The notes below the pieces were generated by a model that was given only the letters and a program-made list of their open reading frames with translations, was not told the DNA's origin and ran no database searches. This document shows positions 1 to 7,202 of a stretch of 14,476 nucleotides of DNA, piece after piece; positions within the stretch are counted from its first letter, which is position 1, and every line of letters begins with the position of its first letter. Both the position numbers and the translations under genes were made by a program. Origin of the DNA: Pseudomonadota bacterium (GTDB lineage: Bacteria > Myxococcota > Myxococcia > Myxococcales > Myxococcaceae); the NCBI GenBank assembly GCA_023424585.1, contig JAFADT010000254.1:1-14476 (forward strand), read 5' to 3'.

Positions 1-644
1 ACCTGCTCCCGCCCGAAGCCGTCACCGCGCAGGTGGACGCCGTCGCGTCGGACATGCGCGTGGACGCGGTCAAGGTGGGCATGCTGGCCCAGCGCGCGCT
101 CATCGAGGCCGTGGCGGATCAGCTCTCCCGCGTGTCGCTGGGCCCCATCGTGGTGGACCCCGTGATGGTGTCCCGCGCGGGATCGCGGCTCATCGACGAC
201 GCGGCGGTGGAGGCGCTGCGCGCGCGCATGCTGCCCCTGGCCGCCATCCTCACGCCCAACCGCCACGAGGCGAGGCTGCTCGCGGGCATGGACATCGAGA
301 CGCTGGAGGACATGCGCGAGGCGGCCCGGCGCATCCACGCCCTGGGCGCCCGCGTGGTGCTCGTGAAGGGCGGCGGCATGCCGGGCGCGCTGCGGGGCAC
401 GGATGTCTGGTTCGACGGGACGCGGATGGAGACGCTCTCCGTGGCGCCCGTGGACACGCCGAACACGCACGGCACCGGCTGCACGCTGTCCGCGGCCATC
501 GCCGCGAGGCTCGCGCTGGGCACCCCGCCCCTGGAGGCCGTGCGGCTGGCGAAGGAGTACGTCACCTCCGCCCTGCGCTACCCGCTCGCCGTGGGCCACG
601 GGAACGGCCCGATCGGACACTTCTTTCCACTGACACACAACTGA
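1..644 (+). CDS. thiD: Hydroxymethylpyrimidine (phosphomethylpyrimidine) kinase ThiD, 5' end missing
   Basis: ThiD phosphorylates hydroxymethylpyrimidine and its monophosphate with ATP, making the pyrimidine half of thiamine in the cytoplasm. The reading frame is open from base 3 to a TGA at 642-644 and gives 213 residues; the family is about 265, so some 55 N-terminal residues, including the GxDPSGGAG segment, lie upstream of the window. Visible ribokinase-fold signatures, numbered from the first visible codon, are VDAVKVGML (about 20-28), DPVMV (52-56), the TPN motif (84-86), VKGGG (about 121-125), and the anion-hole motif THGTGCTLSAA with its cysteine at about 160. The C-terminus VGHGNGPIGHFF is also typical of ThiD. 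The first ATG/GTG in the window is internal and should not be taken as the start. No other thiamine gene is visible, and no convincing terminator follows the stop. The enzyme call is secure from motifs; pyridoxal kinase activity of the same fold is the main alternative. Confidence 0.93.
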   Translation, partial: LLPPEAVTAQVDAVASDMRVDAVKVGMLAQRALIEAVADQLSRVSLGPIVVDPVMVSRAGSRLIDDAAVEALRARMLPLAAILTPNRHEARLLAGMDIETLEDMREAARRIHALGARVVLVKGGGMPGALRGTDVWFDGTRMETLSVAPVDTPNTHGTGCTLSAAIAARLALGTPPLEAVRLAKEYVTSALRYPLAVGHGNGPIGHFFPLTHN

Positions 645-695
645 AACACAGACAATATGCAATTGATTACAGTTAATTACATATCACAAACATAT

Positions 696-724
696 GAAAC
701 ATGTATTCAATTGATACATGCTTC
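696..724. repeat. Inverted repeat in the AT-rich patch (11-bp arms, 7-bp spacer)
   Basis: The arm GAAACATGTAT (696-706) is matched by ATACATGCTTC (714-724) in inverted orientation, 10 of 11 positions pairing, around a TCAATTG spacer. It is the strongest dyad in the AT-rich patch. As DNA it resembles an operator for a dimeric regulator. As RNA it would form an A/U-rich stem about 50 nt after the thiD stop, without a following U tract. The function is not known. Confidence 0.6.
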
Positions 725-757
725 ACGGGGTTCGCTCCAACCCACTGAAAACAAGAG

Positions 758-867
758 CATGTAGGCATGATGCTTCCGGTCGGCTGGGTGGATGTAGGTG
801 CCCCGCTCCAGTGTCCACGGGCGAACGGCGTGCCCCTCCTACCTGATCAATGTTTCATGTAGGCATG
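758..867. repeat. 12-bp direct repeat CATGTAGGCATG, two copies
   Basis: Identical copies lie at 758-769 and 856-867, 98 bp apart, with a partial relative (GATGTAGGTG) at 791-800. Each copy is itself CATG-N4-CATG. The same CATGTA core occurs in the upstream dyad at 700-705 (+) and 715-720 (-), giving four cores in 162 bp. In a genome this GC-rich that clustering is unlikely to be plain composition, but no known binding site is recognised. Confidence 0.55.
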
Positions 868-893
868 GCCGATCAGCCCCCGGGCCTGCTCGA

Positions 894-995
894 CCGTTCA
901 GGCTTGAAGGTGCCGAAAATGGCTAAAAGTCTGTTCAGTGCCCGTTCAGGCGCCCGAGAGGCCCCGTCAAGAACCACGGAAAGACTGTTCAGTGC
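894..995. repeat. Two abutting repeat units with conserved ends and different middles
   Basis: Unit 1 (894-941, 48 bp) and unit 2 (942-995, 54 bp) both begin with CCGTTCAGGC. They both end with a 16-bp block, AAAG-T/A-CTGTTCAGTGC, with one difference at the fifth base (926-941 and 980-995). The middles (904-925 and 952-979) are unrelated in sequence and length. Each unit therefore carries two GTTCAG cores. The second unit overlaps the SNF2 stop codon, so its end is also the last codons of that gene read on the minus strand. This looks like an imperfect tandem duplication or a set of four spaced binding sites. Confidence 0.6.
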
Positions 996-3900
996 TTCGT
1001 GGTGTCGGACTCCAGGCCATCGATGCCTGGCAGCCGTTGCGCGAGCAGTCCCAGCAGCTCCTGGGTGGAGAGGCGCGCGGCGGCGTCCTTGCCCTCCAGC
1101 ACGCCAGCCACCAGGGCCCGCTTCTGCTCATGGAGCGAGAGCATCTGCTCCTCGATCGTCCCGCGTGCCACCAGCCGGTAGACCGTGACGGGCCGCTGCT
1201 GGCCGATGCGGTGGGCGCGATCGGAGGCCTGATCCTCTACGGCCGGGTTCCACCACGGGTCCAGGTGGATGACGCTGGTGGCGGCCGTCAGGTTGAGGCC
1301 GAAGCCCCCCGCCTTGAGGGAGATCAGGAACAGGGGCGCGTCGCCCTCCTGGAAGGCTCGCACGCGCTCCGCACGGGCGCCCGCGGGCGTCTGGCCGTCC
1401 AGGTACTCGTAGGGGATGCCCTGGGCGTCCAGCACCTCGCGGACCAGGGCCAGGTGGGACGTGAACTGGCTGAACACCAGTGCACGGTGGCCCTCCTCGC
1501 GCAGCTCCTGGATGAGCTCCAGGAAGCGCTCCAGCTTGGCGGACTCCAGCTTGGACGACGCGTCGTACAGCCGGGGGTGCGACGCGAGCAGCCGCAGCCG
1601 CGTGAGCGCCGCCAGCACCTCGATGCGGCGCTCCTGGTCCTTCATCTTCGCCTTGCGCGTCTCCAGGTCGGACAGGGCCGCCAGGCGCGCGTCCTCGTAG
1701 AGCGTCCACTCCGGCGGAGACAGGACGACGGGCACGTGCACGTCCGTGCGCGGCGGCAGCTGGGCCTCCACCTGCGCCTTGGTGCGGCGCAGGAGGAAGG
1801 GCTGGAGCACCCGGGCCAGCGCGGGCGCGGCCGTCGGGTCCACCTGCCTTTCAATCGGCGCGGCGAAGCGGCTGCGGAACGCCTCCAGGCTGCCCAGCAG
1901 TCCCGGGAACACGACGGCGAAGAGGGCCCACAGCTCGCCCAGGTGGTTCTCCAGCGGCGTGCCGGACAGCGCGAACTTGAAGTCGCCCTGGAGCGCCCGC
2001 GCCGCGCGGAAGCGCTGCGTGGCCGCGTTCTTCAGGGACTGGGCCTCGTCGAAGACGATGGTGGAGAAGCGCAGCGCGGCCAGCCGCTCGATGTCGCGCA
2101 CCAGCAGGCCGTAGCTGAGCACCAGCACGTCCCGCGGCCCCAGCCGCTCCAGCGTGCCGCCCCGGTCCTCGGCGTCGGAGAAGAGGGTCACCTTGAGCGA
2201 CGGCGCGAAGCGCTTCGCCTCGTCCCGCCAGTTGAAGGCCACGGACGTGGGCGCCAGCACCAGCGCGGGGCCGTGCTTCGCGCGCTCCAGCAGCACGGCC
2301 AGCGCCTGCACCGTCTTGCCCAGGCCCATGTCGTCCGCGAGCACCCCACCCGCGTTCCACGACGCCAGCCGCGTGAGCCAGCGGAAGCCCTCCAACTGGT
2401 AGTCGCGCAGCTCCGTCTTGAGCGTCGCGGGCACCCGGGGCTTCAGCTCCTTCGCCGCGAAGATGCGCTCGACCAGGGACTTCCAGGACGCGTCCGCGTC
2501 GATGATCGCGCCCGCCGTGCCCAGCCCCGCCAGCGCCTCCGCCGCGGACGGCCCCACCTCCAGGCCGTGCCGTGACAGGTACGCGTGATCCGCCAGCCGC
2601 TCCAGGTGCTCGCGCAGCGCGGCCTCGATCTCCACCCACGTGCGCGCGTCCACCTGGACGAAGCGCTCCTTGCGCCGGGCCGCGTCCAGCAGGCGCGCCA
2701 GCTCCACCCGCTCGCCCTCCACGGACAGGCCCCCCAGCACGCCGAACCACTCGCGCTTGCGCTCCAGGACGACCTTCAGGTCCCCCGCGCCCCGCTTCGG
2801 CACGAGCCGCATGGACGTGCCCACCCACTCCAGCTCCGGCCGGGGCTCCAGCTCCGCGCACGCGGCCAGCACCGCCAGCCCGCCCTGCGCGCTGTGGAAG
2901 AGGAAGCAGAACGGCAGCTCCTGTGGCTCCGCCGCTTGCAACGGCAACCGGGCCTGGAGCGCCGTGGCCGCGGCCAGCTCGCGTCCGAAGTCGCGCACCG
3001 CGTGGAAGGACCGCGTGTCGCGCCGCACGTGCACGTCGCGAGGCCCCTCGCCGGGCAGGTACGCCGGCCCATCCGGCAGCGCGCGCAGCCGCAGCTCCAG
3101 GCGCACCGCGCCGCCGGGCTGTCCCTCCAGCCGGAGGACGGGAAGCTGCTGCGGCGCGATGGACTCGCCCATCACGCTGCGGGGCATGGCCACCGGCAGG
3201 CGCACGGAGAGCTTCGACAGGTGCTCCAGCAGCGCCCCATGGCTCTCGGGCGGAAACGCGTTGCCGTGCCGCTGGAGCACGGTGGCCATCGCCCGCACCT
3301 CCGGGCTCACGTCCAGCACCGTGAGCACGTGCGCGCCTTCGTCCCAGAGGAACACCGCGTCCTCTGGCTTCGCCTTGCGCACGCGCTCCAGCAGCGGCGC
3401 GGGCAGCACGGTGCCATCCACGCCCGCGTTCACCAGCACGGTGCCGCCGCGGTCCTCGGCGACCAGTCCCACCTTCGCGCGCTCGATGCGCACGGGGATG
3501 TCCTGCGTGCCCTCCAGCGACAGGCGCGGGTGGCTGATCAGCTCGAACAGCAGCGCGCGCGACGCGGGGGCCGTACCGTCGGGGAGCAGCGCGGCGATGC
3601 GCGAGTCCGAAGGGCTGAGCTGCGAGCCGTACTCCTGGAGCAGCTTGCGCCGGCCGACCTTCGCGCCCGTCGTGCGCTGGCCCTTCTTCGTGCGCCGGTG
3701 CACATAGGGCGTGACCTCCACGCCGTACCCCTCGATGACGTCCAGCCGCCAGGCGATCTCCACGCCCCCACCGCCGCCCGGACTCTCCTCCACCGCGCGC
3801 TCCAGCGCGCGCAGCGTCCGGGCCCACGCGGGCCGCACCAGCTCCTCCAGCGTCTCGCCGAAGTCCTCCGTCCAGCGCTGCCGCAGCCAGAGCAGCGCGG

Positions 3901-4561
3901 TGTCCACCACCGCCAGTTGGTGCACGCAGAACGTCGCGCCGCACGAGCAGTCCACCGTCACCTCGGACGGGCTGAACGTGAGCCGGGCCTCCGGCAGGAT
4001 GAAGCCCGAGCCCGGCGGGGACACCGGCAGCTCGGAGCTGCGCGTCTCCTTGAGGCGGAAGCCCGGCAGGTCCGGCTCCTCCACCAGCGCCTCCACCGAC
4101 AACGCGCGCGCTGGACGCGGCGCGATGCTCGGAGGCACCCGACCGCGCCACGCCATGAGCAGCGCGTGGACCGGGTGCGTGCGCGGGTCGGCCGGAGGCG
4201 TGATGCGCTCCGCGACGGAGGCGCGGGCCTCGATGGCGCCCTGCCGCTCGTCCTCCACGTGGCGCCGGGCGAGCGTGGGCAGCAGGTCGCGCATGCGCGG
4301 CGTGGGCAGCATCTCCGCGGTCCAGCGGTCGAGCGTGTCCTGGGCCAGCAGCTCCACCAACCGGCGGCGGGAGATGACCGCGCGCACCTGCGGCAGCCAG
4401 GCGGCCTCCACGCGCGGGGTGAGCAGCGCCAGGCTCAGGCGCGACAGGTGCTCCAGGCCCTCCGCCCTCAGCCACGCGCGCAGGTCCGCATCCGTCCGGA
4501 ACGGGGGCGCGTGCGGGTCCTGCGCGGGCTTGGGGCTGGACGGAGGAGACTGCTCGGCCAT
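989..4561 (-). CDS. SNF2-family DNA-dependent ATPase with N-terminal SWIM zinc finger
   Basis: This 1190-residue protein is a superfamily 2 helicase-like ATPase that should translocate on double-stranded DNA in the cytoplasm and remodel DNA-protein complexes; the substrate is unknown. A SWIM zinc finger is visible as CSC (205-207) followed by CVH (212-214). The middle (about 300-700) matches the poorly characterised region usual in bacterial SNF2 proteins. The ATPase core starts near 715. It has motif I ADDMGLGKT (742-750), DEAQ box (838-841), SGT motif III (866-868), motif V LKAGGFGLNL (about 1082-1091), the DPWWNPAVEDQ segment (1101-1111) and motif VI DRAHRIGQ (1114-1121). All catalytic residues are present, so it is probably active. 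The ATG at 4559-4561 is the only early start but has no clear Shine-Dalgarno; it lies 23 bp after the amidase stop behind a hairpin, which suggests coupled expression. It is not RapA-like in the N-terminal part. The family call is secure; the cellular role is unknown. Confidence 0.93.
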   Translation of the reverse strand: MAEQSPPSSPKPAQDPHAPPFRTDADLRAWLRAEGLEHLSRLSLALLTPRVEAAWLPQVRAVISRRRLVELLAQDTLDRWTAEMLPTPRMRDLLPTLARRHVEDERQGAIEARASVAERITPPADPRTHPVHALLMAWRGRVPPSIAPRPARALSVEALVEEPDLPGFRLKETRSSELPVSPPGSGFILPEARLTFSPSEVTVDCSCGATFCVHQLAVVDTALLWLRQRWTEDFGETLEELVRPAWARTLRALERAVEESPGGGGGVEIAWRLDVIEGYGVEVTPYVHRRTKKGQRTTGAKVGRRKLLQEYGSQLSPSDSRIAALLPDGTAPASRALLFELISHPRLSLEGTQDIPVRIERAKVGLVAEDRGGTVLVNAGVDGTVLPAPLLERVRKAKPEDAVFLWDEGAHVLTVLDVSPEVRAMATVLQRHGNAFPPESHGALLEHLSKLSVRLPVAMPRSVMGESIAPQQLPVLRLEGQPGGAVRLELRLRALPDGPAYLPGEGPRDVHVRRDTRSFHAVRDFGRELAAATALQARLPLQAAEPQELPFCFLFHSAQGGLAVLAACAELEPRPELEWVGTSMRLVPKRGAGDLKVVLERKREWFGVLGGLSVEGERVELARLLDAARRKERFVQVDARTWVEIEAALREHLERLADHAYLSRHGLEVGPSAAEALAGLGTAGAIIDADASWKSLVERIFAAKELKPRVPATLKTELRDYQLEGFRWLTRLASWNAGGVLADDMGLGKTVQALAVLLERAKHGPALVLAPTSVAFNWRDEAKRFAPSLKVTLFSDAEDRGGTLERLGPRDVLVLSYGLLVRDIERLAALRFSTIVFDEAQSLKNAATQRFRAARALQGDFKFALSGTPLENHLGELWALFAVVFPGLLGSLEAFRSRFAAPIERQVDPTAAPALARVLQPFLLRRTKAQVEAQLPPRTDVHVPVVLSPPEWTLYEDARLAALSDLETRKAKMKDQERRIEVLAALTRLRLLASHPRLYDASSKLESAKLERFLELIQELREEGHRALVFSQFTSHLALVREVLDAQGIPYEYLDGQTPAGARAERVRAFQEGDAPLFLISLKAGGFGLNLTAATSVIHLDPWWNPAVEDQASDRAHRIGQQRPVTVYRLVARGTIEEQMLSLHEQKRALVAGVLEGKDAAARLSTQELLGLLAQRLPGIDGLESDTTKH

Positions 4562-4567
4562 GGGGAC

Positions 4568-4590
4568 GACTGACGGCGGAGGCGTCAGTC
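4568..4590 (-). promoter_or_regulatory. Perfect 8-bp hairpin spanning the amidase stop / SNF2 start junction
   Basis: Arms GACTGACG (4568-4575) and CGTCAGTC (4583-4590) pair perfectly around a 7-base loop. In the minus-strand mRNA the stem includes the amidase TGA (4587-4585) and ends 6 nt before the SNF2 ATG, filling almost the whole 23-bp spacer where a ribosome-binding site would be expected. No U tract follows, so a standard intrinsic terminator is unlikely. Control of SNF2 translation, opened by ribosomes finishing the amidase, is one reading. The structure is seen; its role is inferred. Confidence 0.45.
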
Positions 4591-6348
4591 TACCTTGGCC
4601 ACGCGGCGCCGATCACCGAGGAACTCTTCCACTCCGAGCACGATGTTCTTCGCCACCTCGTCCTGGTAGCGCTCGGACGCCAGGCGCTTCTCGTCCTCGG
4701 CGTGCGACAGGAAGGACGTCTCCACCAGGATGGCGGGCATCTTCGCGCCGAGGAGCACGTAGAACAGCGCCTCCTTGTGGCCCAGGTCCTTGATGCCGTC
4801 GTACTTGCTGGACAGGCCCGCCACCAGGTTGTGCTGCACGGCGTTCGCCAGCCGCGAGGACTCCTCGGTGTTCGCCTTGGTGGCCAGGTCCGCGAGGATG
4901 AACTGAAGGTCGCTGATGCCCTTCTCGGAGGACGCGTTCTCGCGAGCGGCCAGCCGGATGGAGTAGCGATCCGCGGACGTGTTGAGCGTGTACGTCTCGA
5001 TGCCGCGCAGCTTGTGCGTCGCCGCCGAGTTGCAGTGCACCGAGATGAACAGGTCGCCGTGCGCCTCGTTGGCCAGCTTCGCGCGGTCCTCCAGGCGGAT
5101 GAAGGTGTCGTCGTCGCGGGTGAGCACCACCTCCAGGCCCTTCTCCCGCAGGCCGTCCGCGACCTTCTTGGAGATGGCCAGCGCCACGTCCTTCTCCTTC
5201 GTCCCCGCCTTGCCGATGGCGCCCGAGTCATGGCCGCCGTGGCCCGCGTCAATGACCACGCGACGCACCTTCAACCCCAGCTGCTCCGCCAGCGTCAGCT
5301 CCGCGTTGCGGGACTGCTTCGCCACCGCCTTGAGCCGGGCCTGCGCCACCTGTGCGTCCACCGGCGCCGTCACCGGGCGAGGCGCATCCGGAGCCGGCGA
5401 CACCGCGCGGGGCGCCTTCGACGCCACCGCCTCGGGCTGCGCCGGCTTCGGGGGTACCGGGGTGCTCTCCACCGCCGGAGCCTTCGACGCCACGGTCGGG
5501 ACCTCCACGCGGGCCTCCGGCTTCGCGGGCTGCGACGCCCCATTCGCGGAGGCCACCGCCTCCGGAGCCTTCGCGGCGTCCTTCGCGTCCCCGGTCCGGT
5601 CGGCGACGGTGGGCGCGTCCACGATGTTCGCCGCCGCATCCCTGGCGGAGGTGTCAGGGCCCGACGCCGGGACGTTCGGATCCAGGCGCGGCAGCACGGG
5701 GGACGGCTCGCGCGCGAGCCGGGTGATCGCATCCACCAGCTGCGAGCTGGGGGCCGCGGCGACGGCGGCGTCCGGCGTGGACTTCACCACCGGGGGCAGC
5801 GGCTTCACCGAGGGCTTCGCGGGCGGCGTCTTGCTGGGCGCGGGCAGCGAGGCCAGCAGCGACTTGAGCTCCTTGACCTGGTCGCCCTTGGGGTTCGCGG
5901 CCAGCGAGTCGTTGAGGATCTTCCGGGCCGCCTCCGGCTTGTCCAGGCGGTTGACGTGGATGCGCGCCAGCGCGAGCGCCGCGTCGTCCGCGAGCCGGTG
6001 CTTCGGGTGCGCCTCCACGAGCTTCGAGTAGTCCGCGATGGCGGCCTGGAGGTCCTCGTCCACGAAGGAGATGCGGCTCAGCTCCTGGAGGAGGTCGCCC
6101 GCGGTGAAGAGGGCGTCGGGGGCGCGCTCGCTCTTGGGGAAGCGCGTGGCGACGGACTCGAAGCGGTGCGCCACGTTGAGCCAGTGGTGGCGCAGCTTGC
6201 GGCGGGCCGCGTCGTCCTTCAGCGCGTAGTAGGCGCGGCGGGCCTGCTGGTACGCCTCCTCCGCTTCGTTGCGCTTGCCGGCCCCGACGGCGCTCGGGGC
6301 CGTGAGGAGCAGCACGGGCAGCACGAAGAGGGAGAAGCGAAAGCGCAT
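4585..6348 (-). CDS. Exported N-acetylmuramoyl-L-alanine amidase (Amidase_3) with N-terminal TPR-like region
   Basis: This zinc amidase cuts the bond between N-acetylmuramic acid and the peptide stem of peptidoglycan, in the periplasm. The 587 residues start with a signal peptide (1 to about 23, hydrophobic FSLFVLPVLLLTAPSAVGA). Residues about 25-165 form helical TPR-like repeats (YQQARRAYYAL, AIADYSKLVEAHP). About 165-345 is a low-complexity Ala/Pro/Lys/Val linker, and the catalytic domain spans about 360-580. Expected zinc ligands are His370 (DAGHGGHDSGA), Glu385 (KEKDVAL) and His438 (SVHCN); the catalytic glutamate is Glu543 (ILVETSFLSH). This is the AmiA/B/C family, but the AMIN targeting domain is replaced by the TPR-like part, which may bind a partner protein. 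The ATG at 6346-6348 has a GGAGG 5 nt upstream (complement of 6354-6358), fixing the start. It is followed closely by the SNF2 gene. Roles in daughter-cell separation or wall recycling fit the family; the exact one is unknown. Confidence 0.93.
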   Translation of the reverse strand: MRFRFSLFVLPVLLLTAPSAVGAGKRNEAEEAYQQARRAYYALKDDAARRKLRHHWLNVAHRFESVATRFPKSERAPDALFTAGDLLQELSRISFVDEDLQAAIADYSKLVEAHPKHRLADDAALALARIHVNRLDKPEAARKILNDSLAANPKGDQVKELKSLLASLPAPSKTPPAKPSVKPLPPVVKSTPDAAVAAAPSSQLVDAITRLAREPSPVLPRLDPNVPASGPDTSARDAAANIVDAPTVADRTGDAKDAAKAPEAVASANGASQPAKPEARVEVPTVASKAPAVESTPVPPKPAQPEAVASKAPRAVSPAPDAPRPVTAPVDAQVAQARLKAVAKQSRNAELTLAEQLGLKVRRVVIDAGHGGHDSGAIGKAGTKEKDVALAISKKVADGLREKGLEVVLTRDDDTFIRLEDRAKLANEAHGDLFISVHCNSAATHKLRGIETYTLNTSADRYSIRLAARENASSEKGISDLQFILADLATKANTEESSRLANAVQHNLVAGLSSKYDGIKDLGHKEALFYVLLGAKMPAILVETSFLSHAEDEKRLASERYQDEVAKNIVLGVEEFLGDRRRVAKVD

Positions 6349-6402
6349 GGAAGCCTCCGGACGTTGCAGCTACAGGCGTGTGTCACACGGCCTCCGGGGG
6401 GC

Positions 6403-6417
6403 AGCAACTTTTCAACC
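6403..6417 (-). promoter_or_regulatory. Possible sigma-54-type promoter upstream of the amidase gene
   Basis: On the minus strand a GG pair (6417-6416) is followed after exactly 10 bases by GC (6405-6404), the latter inside TTGCT (6407-6403). That keeps the invariant -24/-12 spacing and the consensus -12 box, but the -24 box (GGGGTTG instead of TGGCACG) is poor. It would start transcription about 45 nt before the amidase ATG. Many myxobacterial genes use sigma-54, but one GG-N10-GC match in GC-rich DNA can be chance. Confidence 0.2.
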
Positions 6418-6432
6418 CCACCTGTCCGTCTG

Positions 6433-7200
6433 TCAGCGCACCCAGCCCAGCGTCCGCGCCAGCTCCTCGTCGATGACGCGGCACCACCCCGGCTCGGCGG
6501 GGACCACGGCCGCCAGCACCTTGCCGCCGTTGCGCACCGGGGCCCGCTGGGGGCGGCAGCGCGCGCGCACGGCGTGCTTCACGTCCTGGCGGAAGAAGTG
6601 CGCGGGGAACACCGCCTCGCCCTTCCCTTCCGGCAGATACCCGTCGTCCGGGGTGAGCCACACCAGCGCGCCCAGGCGCAGGGGCACGACCTCCCGGCGC
6701 CACAGCCGCCGCACCTCCCAGGCGAAGCCGCCCAGCGCCACCAGCGCGCCCAGACCGAGGCCCCAGGGCAGCAGCCCCACGCGGGCCGCCCGGGCCCGGG
6801 CGTAGGTCGCCTCGCGAGGGCGCCCCGGCTGGGACGGATCCACCAGCAGTTGCACCCGGGCGCCGTGGCCCAGGCCCGCCGCGAAGTCCGCCTCCGTGCG
6901 GACTCCAGACACGGAGTGTTCCTCATCACCGAACGTGTAGAGGACGTCCAGCGTGCCCTCCGAGTCCTCGCGTTGATGGGGAGGAGGCGCGTGGCTTGCG
7001 CCCACCACCGCGTCCACCAGCTCCGCATGGGCCGTGAAGCGCTGTTCCTCCACGAAGTAGCGCCCGACGTAGCCGGCACCCAGCCCCAGCACGGCGATGA
7101 TCCCCAGGCCCAGCACCACCCCTCGCACCAGCCGCGCCACCGCCCCGGGCACCTGGGCGAGTCGGACGCGGCGGGGGGCATGGGGGATGGCGAGCTGCAT
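6433..7200 (-). CDS. DUF3592-type two-helix membrane protein
   Basis: No biochemical role is known. The 255 residues have a basic N-terminus (RRVRLAQ, RLVRG), a first membrane helix at about 27-46 (VVLGLGIIAVLGLGAGYVG), an extracytoplasmic segment (about 50-138), and a second helix at about 141-160 (VGLLPWGLGLGALVALGGF), followed by a ~95-residue C-terminal part. The middle segment carries the hallmarks of DUF3592: a Tyr-x-Phe strand (VLYTFGDEEHSVSGVR), then GARVQLLVDPSQPGRPREA, the 'V.V.YdP.nP..a' turn. The C-terminal part has HFFRQDVKHAVRARC and no motif I know. The ATG at 7198-7200 is the first start after the mutS stop but has no Shine-Dalgarno; it sits directly behind a strong hairpin, so a GTG at codon 17, 21 or 25 is an alternative. 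It lies 171 bp after mutS and 84 bp before the amidase gene. The family call is moderately sure. Confidence 0.75.
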   Translation of the reverse strand: MQLAIPHAPRRVRLAQVPGAVARLVRGVVLGLGIIAVLGLGAGYVGRYFVEEQRFTAHAELVDAVVGASHAPPPHQREDSEGTLDVLYTFGDEEHSVSGVRTEADFAAGLGHGARVQLLVDPSQPGRPREATYARARAARVGLLPWGLGLGALVALGGFAWEVRRLWRREVVPLRLGALVWLTPDDGYLPEGKGEAVFPAHFFRQDVKHAVRARCRPQRAPVRNGGKVLAAVVPAEPGWCRVIDEELARTLGWVR

Positions 7201-7202
7201 GG

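Larger units (their letters stand above)
645..988. other. Convergent intergenic region, AT-rich at its left end and repeat-bearing
   Basis: This 344-bp gap lies between the 3' ends of thiD (+) and the SNF2 gene (-). Bases 651-720 have 18 G/C of 70 (about 26%), against about 70% for the surrounding genes; the rest of the gap is closer to the genome average. I find no credible gene in it: a plus-strand frame from 850 runs antisense into the SNF2 coding region and has no recognisable product. No GC-rich stem followed by a T tract is visible for either flanking gene. What it does hold is a dyad at 696-724, four CATGTA motifs, a 12-bp direct repeat and two abutting repeat units at 894-995, each listed separately. 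It could be a protein-binding region, the scar of an inserted element, or a 3' processing or termination zone; the sequence does not decide. Confidence 0.8.

Noticed and set aside
645..988. tRNA, CRISPR repeat or transposon end in the AT-rich gap
   Set aside because: No cloverleaf, no regularly spaced repeat-spacer pattern, no transposase and no matching terminal inverted repeats with target duplications.
850..1188. Possible small plus-strand gene starting in the convergent gap
   Set aside because: No Shine-Dalgarno, two-thirds of it antisense to the SNF2 3' end, and Arg/Pro-rich sequence without a recognisable pattern.
938..2575. Long plus-strand frames antisense to the SNF2 gene (also 2585-4573)
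   Set aside because: Low-complexity Arg/Gln/Leu composition, no motif, full overlap with a gene that has every expected helicase motif.
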